15,689 nucleotides of DNA, taken from NCBI GenBank assembly GCA_001931875.2, contig MSJH02000323.1:1-15689 (forward strand), in the 5' to 3' direction. The notes below the pieces were generated by a model. That model saw only the letters and a program-made list of their open reading frames with translations, was not told where the DNA came from and did not search any database. Positions 1 to 11,442 of the stretch are shown piece by piece. The first letter of the stretch is position 1, and the number at the start of each line of letters is the position of its first letter. Made by a program: the position numbers and the translations under genes. Source of the stretch: Byssochlamys sp. IMV 00236. Its lineage: Eukaryota; Ascomycota; Eurotiomycetes; Eurotiales; Thermoascaceae.

Positions 1-3
1 ACT

Positions 4-4
<1 letters not shown>

Positions 5-36
<32 letters not shown>
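5..36 (+). repeat. Poly(A) run of 32 bases inside an intron
   Basis: A homopolymer of 32 A lies 14 bases upstream of the helicase exon that begins at 51. It sits in the intron whose acceptor is at 49-50. I see no coding content; it may vary in length. Confidence 0.85.
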
Positions 37-38
<2 letters not shown>

Positions 39-50
39 TTATTTTGTTAG

Positions 51-2456
<2,406 letters not shown>

Positions 2457-2526
2457 CTCACAAGCAAAACTGTAAATTTTTCCCGTCAGAAAATATGCTC
2501 AAAAGTTGCTGTTTATAATTATTTTT

Positions 2527-2532
2527 AATAAA
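2527..2532 (+). terminator. Poly(A) signal AATAAA of the helicase gene
   Basis: The canonical hexamer lies 71 bases after the helicase stop codon, in the 162-base gap between this gene and the convergent uL4m gene. Placement fits a 3' end signal; it was not tested against transcripts. Confidence 0.5.
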
Positions 2533-2618
2533 CTATAGCCCAAGATGATTTGTATAAAATAATCATGTCCCCTTTTTAATATACAAAAAGCGCCCTCGGA
2601 CTCTGTTATAAATAGTGT

Positions 2619-3479
2619 TTATTCTGGCTTAAGATAATCTTCAAGTAATTTAACAGCGCTCTTTTCAATAAGCAACTTGTCATATGTTAGTAAGTCTAAT
2701 ACGTTTGTTTCTTCAACATGAATAACTTCGCAGTTGGGAAGGTTGCGGGCTGCTAATTCCAAGTTTTCGTTGCAATCGTCAGTTACAATCAACATTTTAG
2801 AGCCGTCATATGCGTTTTGAAGAATCTGAGCCAGATCTCTTGTTTTATGGCTTTCGACATGTTGAAGAGAATCAACCACGATCAATTGATCCTGTGCGTA
2901 CTTGGCACTTAGGGCAACTCGTAAACCTAAATCTTGAACTTTTCTAGGCAAATCCGTACTGTGATCTCTTGGCTTGGGTCCAAATGCGATACCACCACTT
3001 CTGAACTGAGGTGCTTTCCTATCGCCCACTCTTGCTTTACCACGTCCCTTTTGTGGTGCTGCCTTTTTACCGGTACCAGTGACTTCACCACGAGTTTTTG
3101 TTGAATGTGTACCTTGTCGCATCGCATCTCTTTGCCAAACGACAACACGGTGAAGGATATCTCTTCTGATGGGTGCACCAAAAACGTCCTTTTCCAAGTC
3201 GATTATTGAAATGGGTTCATTTGTCTTAAATTCTCGAAGAAAAGCTTGAAGTGGTGTTGAGAGAGCTGTTGATTTAAAAGAGTTAGTGGATTCATACGAG
3301 CAAGCATTGTTCATAAACATGCCTTTAGGTGCAGTAGTTTCAGCAACAGAAGCAAATGCTCTATTTTGAATAATCTAGAATAAATAAAATTGTTATAGAG
3401 ATCTGTTGGTTGTTATATGCAAATAGCTTACAGGCAGAGCACGAGCTGTTGCTCTGGAGAATGTGTTGAATAGAGACAT
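2619..3479 (-). CDS. mrpl4: Mitochondrial large-subunit ribosomal protein uL4m
   Basis: Ribosomal protein L4/L1e family, mitochondrial form (YML6/MRPL4 type), which binds 23S-type rRNA and lines the exit tunnel of the mitoribosome. Two exons on the minus strand: 3432-3479 (16 codons) and 2619-3374, with a 57-base GT-AG intron between; total 267 residues. The start at 3479 was chosen because the short first exon adds a Ser/Arg/Ala-rich, acid-free N-terminus (MSLFNTFSRATARALP), a typical mitochondrial presequence. The family signature is clear: a TRGEVTGTGKKAAPQKGRG basic loop followed by ARVGDRKAPQFRSGG and FGPKPRD. It converges with the helicase gene and lies 137 bases downstream of the NASP-like gene on the same strand. 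No anomalies seen. Confidence 0.93.
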
Positions 3480-3616
3480 TAGTGAGATTGACAAGAGAAG
3501 AAAAAATTTCAAGGTACAATCGGGCAGTCTGGGGGGTATAGAGATCAAGTCACACACGCACTGAGAGAAGACGCTTTATTGTTTGAATATCCGCCATAAA
3601 GAACAACACTTTATTA

Positions 3617-4821
3617 TTATTCTAACTTTGGTTTTTTTTCTATAGCATCTTTAGTTGACTCCTTTGCCTTTCTCTTGACAAGATTTGACAGATCATTAAC
3701 ACTGGCTGCTTCAATAGGCTTATTTGAGGTATTTTCACTTGCTCCAAAGCCAAGTATTTGCTTCAACATAGCAGCTGCTTCCTTTTCTGTAGCTTGTTTC
3801 GTTGTCAACTCTTCAGCCTACAAAGGGGGGACTCTTAGTGTCAACAATAGCAAGAAAAACGGGCTCAATTACCTTAAGATTCATATCCGATATGAGTTCT
3901 TGCATATCTTTTATCTCGTCTTTTACTTTCTCTGTTGTATCCGCCATGCTTTCTAGCTTGCTCAACCTCTTCTTCAGCACATCAATTGCCTTTCTCAATT
4001 CAGGAACGGCTTCGTCTGATTTATCTGAAGAGAACTCCAATGCTAATGAATATTTGTAATATGCCTCTGCTAATTCTCTATTGTCTTCTTCTAACCACTT
4101 TTCCTTGATTTCAATTGCTTTTTCATAATCACTAAGAGATTGATCAAATTTCTCTGCAAAAGAAAGGCAATTAAGTAAAGTTTCATGTATTGACATGTAT
4201 AGATTACCTGTTTCTAAAGAGACATCTGCCAAGCATAGGTGTACATCTGCTAATTTTAGTTGGGTTTCCTTATCCTCACCCTTTTCAAAGATAAGACGAG
4301 CAACATCCAAAATATCCCATGCGGTCTCAAAGTCATCATCAGCTTGATCTCCGTCTTCTTTGTCTTCCTCGTCTTCTTCTTCTTCATCTTGTTTAAATTC
4401 AGGTATTGATTCCATCTGAATGAGAGGATTGCTAGATCCTTCTTAATAAATTTAGAATCAAGACGCTCTCAATATTCTAGTCCCTTTTTCTACCTTCTGT
4501 TTGTTTAGTTTCGTGTTGTTGTTCTTCAACAGCAGCTGCATTAGCTTGAGCTGATTGTCCTAATACTGTGTTTTGTTGAATCGCATATTGAAGCAATGCT
4601 TTACCGTACATAAAATAAGCATCACCATTTTCAGGTGCAAGATCACCATTAAGCTGATCACTATATATATATATTTAGCTTATGTATCTTTTGTCTCAAG
4701 TCACCTACAGTAACTGACAAGCTTCTCCAAGCTTTGTTATACTGATTTCATATTTTTGATCATCGAATGCTTCTTTTCCTTCTTTAATAAGATTGTTTGC
4801 TTTATCCTTTGGGTCTGACAT
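3617..4821 (-). CDS. NASP/Hif1/Sim3-type histone H3 chaperone (SHNi-TPR)
   Basis: Nuclear TPR-domain chaperone that by family binds histone H3 (H3-H4, CENP-A in fission yeast) before deposition. Five exons on the minus strand: 4709-4821, 4494-4660, 4208-4438, 3873-4153, 3617-3817; all junctions are in frame, 330 residues. The first TPR (about 5-40) starts with ANNLIKEGKEAFDDQKYE. A second helical repeat is interrupted by a long acidic stretch at ~111-129 (DEEEEDEEDKEDGDQADDD), the hallmark of the family. The SHNi-TPR core reads LADVSLETEKFDQSLSDY; the intron between Thr and Lys had to be removed to recover it. A Lys-rich C-terminus (KRKAKES, KKPK) fits a nuclear localisation signal. It is divergent from the riboflavin kinase gene across a 648-base spacer. 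Family confident; species-specific function inferred. Confidence 0.88.
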
Positions 4822-5469
4822 TATCGCGTTTTTTAAAAAGAAAAAAAAAAAGGACCTCAAAAAATTTATAAGACGCGAGATATTCTTTCTTTCGGGAAAG
4901 TAACTTTTTTAATTGGCATATGAATACATTGAGGCTAAATACGTGTGCTTTCTAGTCGTGAGAGCTTCATTGTCAGTAACACAAGAAATCAAACTTGCTT
5001 TTTTTTATCCGTCGTCATTACTTTTAACAAACGATGCTTAGATAAACGTCAATTAAATCACTCGTCCTTCGTAACAAACATTGACTGAACGATATTCTGA
5101 CTTACTGCTACCAATACTCTGTCAGTATCAGTGAGATTCGCTATTACGTAAAAGAAATGCCACGTATTGTGATCATGTTTAAAGTAAGCACATTTAATGT
5201 GTTACAGTTAAAGATTAACTCGCGTTATAGTGAATAAAGAGATCAAACTAGCTTTTGGATAGAGATAGATACATATGTTGTATATAATGACAGAGAAGCC
5301 GATATTCATGACCACTGAAATGACCTGGACCTTGATTATGTCCAAATGTTAAAGCAGATACTCTCTGTTACTAAGCAGCCAATCAAATTAGTCATTTCAA
5401 TCTAATTGATTTATAATTCCAAAAAGATTTAAAGTTCTATCTTTTTCTTTGACTTTGTTCTTAAACTAA
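4822..5469. promoter_or_regulatory. Divergent promoter region between NASP-like and riboflavin kinase genes
   Basis: This 648-base AT-rich spacer holds no credible ORF. On the minus strand a TATAAAT (4864-4870) stands about 45 bases before the NASP-like start. ACGCGA-type cores occur at 4824-4829 (read on the minus strand), 4873-4878 (plus strand) and 5220-5225 (minus strand). They resemble the MCB core used by G1/S regulators in yeasts. On the plus strand a pyrimidine-rich stretch (about 5440-5462) directly precedes the riboflavin kinase start, as is common at fungal transcription starts. Factor assignments are inference. Confidence 0.4.
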
Positions 5470-6156
5470 ATGGCAACCAGCACAGACATCAACCCAGATC
5501 GCCCTCTTATCGTTGGCTCTTCTTCTCCTGAAACACCCTATCCTATACCTGTTTCTGGTACAGTTGTCAAGGGCTTTGGCCGTGGCTCTAAAGAACTGGG
5601 TATTCCTACAGGTATTATATACATATACTTTTTTTTTTTTCGGAGACAAAGACTCATGGTGCTATGAATAGCCAATATGAGCGATGAAGCATTAGAAGCA
5701 ATGTTTACAGAGTGTGAAACAGGCGTTTATTACGGTTGGGCACAGGTTGGTGAAGTAAAAAGTACTGTATACCCTATGGTCATGAGCTTAGGATGGAATC
5801 CTTATTATCAAAATGAAAGAAAGTCAGCGGTAAATGATGCAAAAACATGAGAAGGAGAATTATTGATCTCATGTATTCATCATTCACTAGGAAGTGCACA
5901 TCATTCATCAATTTGACAAAGACTTTTATGGTGAAGCCATTAGGATTATTGTAGCAGGTTATATTCGTCCGGAACAAAACTATCCCTCACTGGGTAAAAA
6001 CGAATTTGTAAAGAAATGAAAAAATGACTGATACATGGTTTTTTTTTAGATGCACTTATTAGAGATATCAAGACAGACATTGAAGTTGCCAAGCATTCAC
6101 TAAAACGCGAGGCTTATAGCAACCTGCGTAACCACCCATTGTTTAACAGCAACTAG
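5470..6156 (+). CDS. FMN1: Riboflavin kinase
   Basis: Makes FMN from riboflavin and ATP; essential for flavin cofactor supply. Exons 5470-5611, 5672-5829, 5891-5993, 6050-6156 join in frame to 169 residues, close to the usual length of a stand-alone eukaryotic enzyme. Signature elements: [20 protein letters not shown], then GIPTAN (about 44-49), the Mg-ATP binding PTAN motif, which is split by the first intron and restored exactly by splicing. Next comes GVYYGWAQV, then a [10 protein letters not shown] stretch, a conserved K-S-x-E-x-H motif spanning intron 2, and [12 protein letters not shown]. The carboxy end (DIEVAKHSL) matches the final helix of the family. Introns are 56-61 bases. No bacterial-type FAD synthetase domain is fused. 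AATAAA at 6186 probably marks the 3' end. Confidence 0.93.
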
Positions 6157-6185
6157 ACTAGACACGTCATTTTTGTTAAGGAACT

Positions 6186-6191
6186 AATAAA
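6186..6191 (+). terminator. Poly(A) signal AATAAA after FMN1
   Basis: Canonical hexamer 30 bases after the riboflavin kinase stop codon, inside the 203-base gap before the GH31 gene. Confidence 0.5.
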
Positions 6192-6240
6192 ACATCATAG
6201 AAGAACGATTCACATGTGTACATGTCTTACTCTCGTTTGT

Positions 6241-6359
6241 GTCGTATTTGCGGGGTCATTTTACCTTTTTGCCCCGAGTTGTATCGAGTATAAATTATGA
6301 ATGAAACAATTCCCGCGCTTTCTCTCTTTCTTTTTTTTTTTTCTCTTTATTTTGCATAA
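6241..6359 (+). promoter_or_regulatory. Promoter of the GH31 gene (TATA box, possible CreA/Mig1 site)
   Basis: TATAAATT at 6289-6296 lies 71 bases before the GH31 start and is followed by a pyrimidine tract (6318-6350), a usual fungal layout. Upstream, GCGGGG at 6250-6255, preceded by an AT-rich flank, fits the SYGGRG consensus of the glucose repressor CreA/Mig1. A CGGGG/CCCCG inverted pair surrounds a 16-base spacer (6251-6276). The motifs are seen; repression by glucose is inference only. Confidence 0.4.
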
Positions 6360-9117
6360 ATGTGGGCATCTGTAGCAAAAACATTAGGCTTAACTTCGCC
6401 TGAGGAATACGTTAAACCTCGTTTATCGATTGGCAATGCTGTGGCTCATCAAGAGTTTTCGATCGGTCATTTCAAGATACAAGTGGATCCTGAAGCAATA
6501 GCATTAGTCGTGAAGAATGGAAACGGACGTGTTATCTGGAAATGTAAATGTTGTTTGTGTAGCAAATAGGATTCCACGTTTTTGTTCCAAAAATAATAAC
6601 ACTTATTAGCAATACACAACGAACCCTTTCTGTCGTCCACAATTGGTACAGACGATATCATCACTGAAGGAAATGGCGTGTTCAAGGTTACAGAGCGTAA
6701 TGAACGTTCAACTCGCATACAGACCATCACAAAGGTCGAAAAGACAGACAAAGACACTATAAAAATTCATGGCGGGCTTGGAGCCAAGTTAGTGCTACCA
6801 ACCCACATGGATTATGTCTTTACATTTAAGGAAATCAGTCATCGGCAGTTACAGTTTGATGTCCAAGTCACGCACAGAGACCCTTCCATGAAGGATTTCC
6901 GTCGTCTTATTCTCACTTACGAGTCAAGACCGGAGGAACACTTTTATGGCTTTGGCGAACAGTTTTCCTATGTGTCATTGAAGGGACAGAAAGTGCCAAT
7001 ACTGGTCAGGTAATTAAACAAAACAAGCTCCAACAGTAACTCTCTATTCACTCGGCATTATTTTTCCGTTTCTATTGTAGAGAACAAGGTGATGGGACTG
7101 GCTCAGCACCGGTAAGTTTGTTTTTTTTTTAGGAATAATAAAAAGCATTCCTCTTGACAATGATGACAATAGGCTGCAACCATCAAGGAAACCGCATTCA
7201 ACATGTTTGGAGGCAATACGGATAATTTTGCTACCTATGCCTCTATACCACAATATATCACAAGTGATGTCCGATGTTTATTTATGGAAAACTCAGAATA
7301 TATGAGCTTTGACCTTACTGAGTTAGACCGCGTATCTATTCGTATAGAATCAGATCATGTCAAAGGTAAGTTTTGTTAAAATAGAGGGGGAATACAATGA
7401 TTCACAAAGACGCTTCATGTGTTTTATAGGACGTATATTGGATGGTAAAACGATGCTCGACCTTTTAACCGATTACACTTTGTACACCGGAAGGATGCTT
7501 CACTTGCCCGACTGGACCTCCGAGGGCTTCATCGCTGGCATTCAAGGAGGCAAGGAAAAAGTAAAAGATGTGATCAAGAGATTGAAAGAGAAAGAGATTC
7601 CACTGGCAGCAGTCTGTATAGAGGATTGGACAGGACAACGTACACTGCATGCCGGCCGCGGCATACAGTTCTCTCGTCAATGGTGGAATTGGGAAAGCGA
7701 TGATGAGCAGTACCCAGGCTGGGACAGCTTCGTCTATGAATTAGAGAGCGACAATATACGTGTGTTGTCATATGTCAACCCTTGTCTGTCAAACATTAGT
7801 GGAAAAGGCAAATTTAAAAAGAATTTATATGCTGAAGCTCAGGATAAAGAATATCTCGTCAAAAGCACACAAACCAGTTCTTCTGATGCCAAGGCTTTGT
7901 CTTTAAAGTTTGGATTAAGCCTGGAAGCTGGTCTTTTGGATCTGACAAATCCTGATGCACGCGACTGGTTCAAGAATGTCTTGAAGGAGCAAGTATGGAG
8001 TAGCGGTATCTCTGGTAAAGCATTGATGTCAATTGAGCCGTACAGGTTTATTGACCGTTTCTTTATTTTTATAGGCATGATGGTTGATTTTGGAGAGCAG
8101 TTACCATACGACCCTAGTACGATTATTCTACATTCAAATGAACCTTCATCCAGCTATCACAACCACTATCCTGAGGACTGGGCTGCATTACATCAAGAAT
8201 TGATAAAAGAACTTGGAAAGGAAGAGGATAGTTTATGCTTCTTTAGATCTGGATATCTGCACTCACCACAATACATGAACCTGTTTTGGGCTGGACGTCA
8301 AAATGTCACCTGGGATCAGCATCAAGGAATCAAAAGCGCTGTAAGTTGAATATACACTTGGAGGAAAAAGAGCAGCTAAAGGTAGATATACTTATCATCT
8401 ATAGGTCATTGGCATGCTCTCTGGTGGCTTCTCTGGATTTTCTGTGACACACTGCGATGTTGGTGGATACAACACAGTTGTCAATAACATTCCAGGATTC
8501 AAAATGTTGAGATCAAAGGAATTGCTGCTCAGATGGATGGAGCTTGCTGCATTTACTGCAGTGTTTAGGACAACTGAAGGAATCATACCTTCTATGAATT
8601 CCCAGTTTTATGATAATGATGGTAAGTCACAATAGAATAAGTAATATAGATGCTAATACCAATGCTTGCAGATACGTATGCTCATCTGGCCCATACTATC
8701 AAGCTGTTCACAACAATTAAGGATTACAGAAAGCAAGTACTAAAGGAAGCGTATGAGAAAGGATGGCCATTGATGCGCCATCCTGTACTCTACTATCCCA
8801 ATGATAAAATCGCACGAGAACTCACCTATCAGGAATTCCTACTGGGAAGCTCTCTACTGGTAGCTCCTGTTCTAAGCCCATCTGCATCCTATGTGAAAGT
8901 CTACTTCCCCAAGGACGCTCAAGATGTGCTCTGGCGCCACATTTGGACTGGCAAATACTATCCTGGTGATGGTACCTATAAAGCTATTGATGCTCCTCTT
9001 GGTCAGCCTGCTGTTTTTGTCAAAGAACCACGAGATGATGATGGACTATTGAATGGTTTACTGAATTATGCAACAACTTACTATCAACAAAAGGCTCGTC
9101 CCCCTACTAATAAATAA
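6360..9117 (+). CDS. GH31 glycosidase of the YihQ/sulfoquinovosidase-like branch, with Arg at the acid/base position
   Basis: Eight exons (6360-6543, 6610-7009, 7081-7111, 7173-7365, 7430-8014, 8075-8340, 8405-8621, 8672-9117) join in frame to 773 residues; no signal peptide, so probably intracellular. An N-terminal beta-sandwich region ends in EEHFYGFGEQFS. The (beta/alpha)8 region follows: GIQGGKEK, IEDWTGQR, SRQWWNWESDDEQYPGW, YVNPCL, LLDLTNPDARDWF, MVDFGEQLP (nucleophile Asp469), WAGRQNVTWD, HCDVGGY, RSKELLLRWMELAAFT. This order and wording match bacterial YihQ rather than starch-type alpha-glucosidases. YihQ has Asp (WAGDQ) where this protein has Arg539. The residues corresponding to YihQ Gln288, Arg301, Trp304 and Tyr508 are Glu334, Arg352, Trp355 and Tyr575. 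Family firm; activity and substrate uncertain because of Arg539. Confidence 0.88.
8015..8074 (+). other. 60-base intron with no stop and length divisible by three
   Basis: The segment reads GTAAAG at the left and ends TTTTTATAG. Its removal restores the family sequence GISG-MMVDFGE just before the catalytic nucleophile. Retained, it would add 20 residues without changing frame, because it contains no in-frame stop. Splicing is the better reading, since the homologous loop has no such insertion. Confidence 0.75.
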
Positions 9118-9276
9118 TTTTTTTTTTCAAGTGTATTTAGTTTTTCTCGGATATTAGTCAAATCAGGTTTACTTTTTTATTATTATGCTTAATGAATTAC
9201 AAATAATACATGTATATATATGTGTGTGCGAATGCAAGCCCCCGGCCCAAGTTTACAGAATGAAGATGTATACCTT
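9118..9276. other. Convergent 3' spacer between GH31 and transporter genes
   Basis: AT-rich 159-base gap with poly(T) and a (TA)/(TG) microsatellite-like stretch around 9212-9228. No gene or clear hairpin terminator; it presumably holds both poly(A) sites. Confidence 0.5.
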
Positions 9277-9942
9277 TTAAAAGAAAGGCACCTTGATAAA
9301 AGTGTTTGTTTCATTATAAAGCATAGCCATGAGCACATAAAAGGCTGTAAGACTCAAGCAGAACGAGAACCAACCACTGGCCTTGGTTAAGGCAATATTA
9401 CCACTGAGTGAGCCGGCTGCACTGAATACCAACGAAAGCAAGGCAAAACCCAAGATCATTCGAACCAAGATAGGTTGACGGAAGGTACCGATGAAGAAAA
9501 TAAGAGCGGCGATGGCATAAGTAAGCTCGATAAGACCCAAACATTGCTCCAGCTGACCAGCAGCGGCAGCAGCAGCTAAGAACCCGCTTCCAGGGACAAA
9601 CATGATACCTAATGTAAGGAAGAAGCTTGCATAGGTTGTGAAGGCGACGGCAGCAAAGATATTCTTGTGTATAATCTCGATAACAGCGGCTATGAATTGA
9701 CCGATAGCACCATAACCAAATGCGATACCAACAGCAACTTGAGGAACGTTGGTCAAGATACCTGTGTTGAAGATGCCAAGTACAAAAGAGCAAAGACCAA
9801 ATGCTGCAAAACCAATAGCAGGTCCAATCATCGTTTTTTGATACTCGGCCAACTCAGTCGTTGGTGGTGGGGCATAACGGGATGGCTTTGGTGAAGACTC
9901 TTGATGCTTTAAATCAGCCTTTTCAATATCAATATTAGACAT
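9277..9942 (-). CDS. AceTr family (GPR1/FUN34/YaaH, Ato) acetate-type transporter
   Basis: Single-exon gene of 221 residues. Family members are small six-helix plasma-membrane carriers for acetate or other monocarboxylates, or ammonium-export-related Ato proteins. A ~35-residue hydrophilic N-tail rich in Pro, Ser and Lys precedes six hydrophobic segments (about 40-60, 66-86, 94-115, 119-129 plus 136-153, 158-176, 190-209). The family pattern is seen in GPAIGFAAFGLCSFVLGIFN, GYGAIGQFIAAVIE, FTTYASFFLTLGIMFVPGSG and a C-terminal NTFIKVP. The signature normally written NPAPLGL is altered to GPAIGF, and FYGGxxQ to GYGAIGQ, so substrate choice could differ. A TATA box lies about 60 bases upstream. 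Family assignment strong; substrate not determinable. Confidence 0.87.
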   Translation of the reverse strand: MSNIDIEKADLKHQESSPKPSRYAPPPTTELAEYQKTMIGPAIGFAAFGLCSFVLGIFNTGILTNVPQVAVGIAFGYGAIGQFIAAVIEIIHKNIFAAVAFTTYASFFLTLGIMFVPGSGFLAAAAAAGQLEQCLGLIELTYAIAALIFFIGTFRQPILVRMILGFALLSLVFSAAGSLSGNIALTKASGWFSFCLSLTAFYVLMAMLYNETNTFIKVPFF

Positions 9943-10004
9943 GGTTTAAGAAAAAAAATAAAAAGAAGAAGTAATTATTTGAATTATTTCAATAGATTGT
10001 GCAC

Positions 10005-10012
10005 TTTATATA
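10005..10012 (-). promoter_or_regulatory. TATA box of the transporter gene
   Basis: On the minus strand this reads TATATAAA, about 63-70 bases upstream of the transporter start at 9942. An A-rich stretch (about 9950-9970) lies between, appropriate for the 5' leader. Confidence 0.5.
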
Positions 10013-10848
10013 TATGTAACATGTTGGCTCTAGCATTCCATGCGCTTTCTCCAATACTGTTACCATGGTGATACATCATTTAATCAGAACCACAGTACAC
10101 AATTGCCTTATAGAACCTATTTGGAAATTTGTTTGTAACACTTTAATTGAGAAGGTTTCACGGCAGAAGCATAAATGAGTCTTTTCCTAAATTGTATGCT
10201 TGTATTTTTGATTTATATCGAATATGATTGTTCTATAAATCAATAAGTATAGCTGCAGAATAATTGCTTCAGTTTGATACAAAGGGAGACATCTTTTTGT
10301 AGAATCGTACACATGCATGTATCACTCTTCTAATTCTTCAGATCAAATAGATCTCGATGTCTTACCGTTAATACCGAACTATTCCCACGTACAACTTTAA
10401 ACGAATGGTATGATAAAACAGCGCTAATGGTTAGTCCTAATTAAGGAAACAAAGTACATTGATCTGATTGCAAATGATAACGGCTGTTTTGACATTCTTT
10501 TTTAGAATTTGTTAGGAATCTTGCATATTTTAAAGTAAGAGGCTTATTATTGTCCTTACACCCGAAGAAAAGATAAAAGAAACCACCAGTGCTGTACCAA
10601 AAGCATGTTGAAATTCCCTTGGATCACAGTGCAATTTATAAACCCGCTTCAAACCTCTCAAAAGCCGGAATAATAAAGAAAAGGATTATTTTTTTGTACC
10701 ATCAATAAGAATCTTCAGGCAAAACATTGCATTAATACATGAGCAATAACACCGTCACTGCACTTGCTATCAACTGCTTATATTATCGTTGCATCTTTAC
10801 TAGTTGACTCAGCATATGGTACTTGCCAAACATGCAGAAAACAAGTTG
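10013..10848. other. Gene-poor spacer; no confident gene
   Basis: About 0.8 kb without a supportable gene. A short open stretch from ATG 10317 (reading MYHSSNSSDQIDLDVLPL) stops after 25 codons, and protein-like sequence resumes in another frame (TTLNEWYDKTALMVSPN, ending near 10440). This is compatible with an old gene fragment but I cannot name it. A TATAAAC at about 10636-10642 could be a relic promoter. Confidence 0.35.
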
Positions 10849-10851
10849 TAG

Positions 10852-10986
10852 CCACACGCCGTAGATATCAAACTCAACGAGACGAAGGAAGCGATGTCTG
10901 TACTACGTCTAGAGACAGACCCTGTCGACCATGACCCTGCTGCTTTTATCGCGCAAGTAAGGATCAGTCCAGTTACAGCTCTTGCT
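10852..10986 (+). pseudogene. Unassigned 45-codon coding-like fragment
   Basis: An open stretch without an initiator Met reads KLNETKEAMSVLRLETD followed by PVDHDPAAFIAQ. It then meets a good splice donor (CAA|GTAAGG at 10957). Its composition is unlike the surrounding noncoding DNA and it lies just upstream of the Fanzor-like relic, so it may be part of the same dead gene or a neighbour. I do not recognise the family. Confidence 0.3.
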
Positions 10987-11015
10987 TGAGCCGCCACTTG
11001 AGTACTTGAAGGGAC

Positions 11016-11367
11016 TTGCTTAGACCTACAGATACTCAAGGAAGGTGCTTTAAGGACAGCATGAAGTTCAAAAGACATAGAACAGGAATAACAGGCATCC
11101 TTTACAGAGCACTAAAACGAAGAGAATGGCAAGGCGACGTTATCGTTGTAACAATTGACGAATTTCGAACGCCAAAGGTAATGCGTTATTCTATAATTTT
11201 GATCATCCTACTTGACTACCTATAGATCTGCAACTCTTGTAACAAGATGGTGTTCACAGCTGCTTCTCTGGACTTCCATAGTGTCCTTCGTGGATGTGGC
11301 AGACTACAATGAATTTCGTCGCGATATAAATCGCCGTATCAAGCACTGTTCTCCTAGTGGGGTTTAG
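11016..11367 (+). pseudogene. Fanzor (eukaryotic TnpB-like) nuclease relic, C-terminal part
   Basis: RNA-guided nuclease family carried by eukaryotic transposons. The readable stretch has the pattern of the Fanzor C-terminus: KDSMKFKRHRTGITG, LYRALKRREWQGDVIVVTI, DEFRTPK, then a 48-base GT-AG intron (11178-11225). Splicing it out in phase continues as ICNSCNK, giving the DEF-x-T-x-K-x-C-x2-C entry to the RuvC-inserted zinc ribbon. A second ribbon half is damaged (VLRGCGRLQ, one of two Cys visible) and stops at 11310. In the next frame NEFRRDIN (11308-11331) matches the NRDINA motif that carries the last RuvC Asp (11323-11325). The N-terminal half and first RuvC Asp are not identifiable. Frameshift plus missing half make it inactive. 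Confidence 0.62.
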
Positions 11368-11414
11368 AAATTTACTACTAGTAACAATAATGCGCAACGG
11401 AACGACATGTTAGT

Positions 11415-11442
11415 AAAAGCTAGGAAGTACTTCCTAGCTTTT
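11415..11442. repeat. 28-base perfect palindrome
   Basis: Two 14-base arms (AAAAGCTAGGAAGT and its exact complement) meet without a loop. The symmetry continues outward as AGT/ACT with one extra T on the right. It begins 48 bases after the stop that ends the Fanzor-like relic. As DNA it could extrude a cruciform; as RNA a hairpin. Confidence 0.9.

Noticed and set aside
1..50. Poly(A) run as a retrotransposon or mRNA tail
   Set aside because: It is followed by a splice acceptor and the helicase Q-motif on the same strand, so it sits inside an intron.
3675..4059. Plus-strand frames over the chaperone gene
   Set aside because: Antisense shadows of NASP-like exons; no motif.
5470..9942. A sulfoquinovose catabolic gene cluster around the GH31 gene
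   Set aside because: Neighbours are riboflavin kinase and an acetate-type carrier; no sulfoquinovose isomerase, kinase, aldolase or dehydrogenase is present.
10809..11078. Minus-strand 89-codon frame
   Set aside because: It overlaps the Fanzor-like plus-strand coding signal and is low-complexity Ser/Ala/Leu without a recognisable domain.
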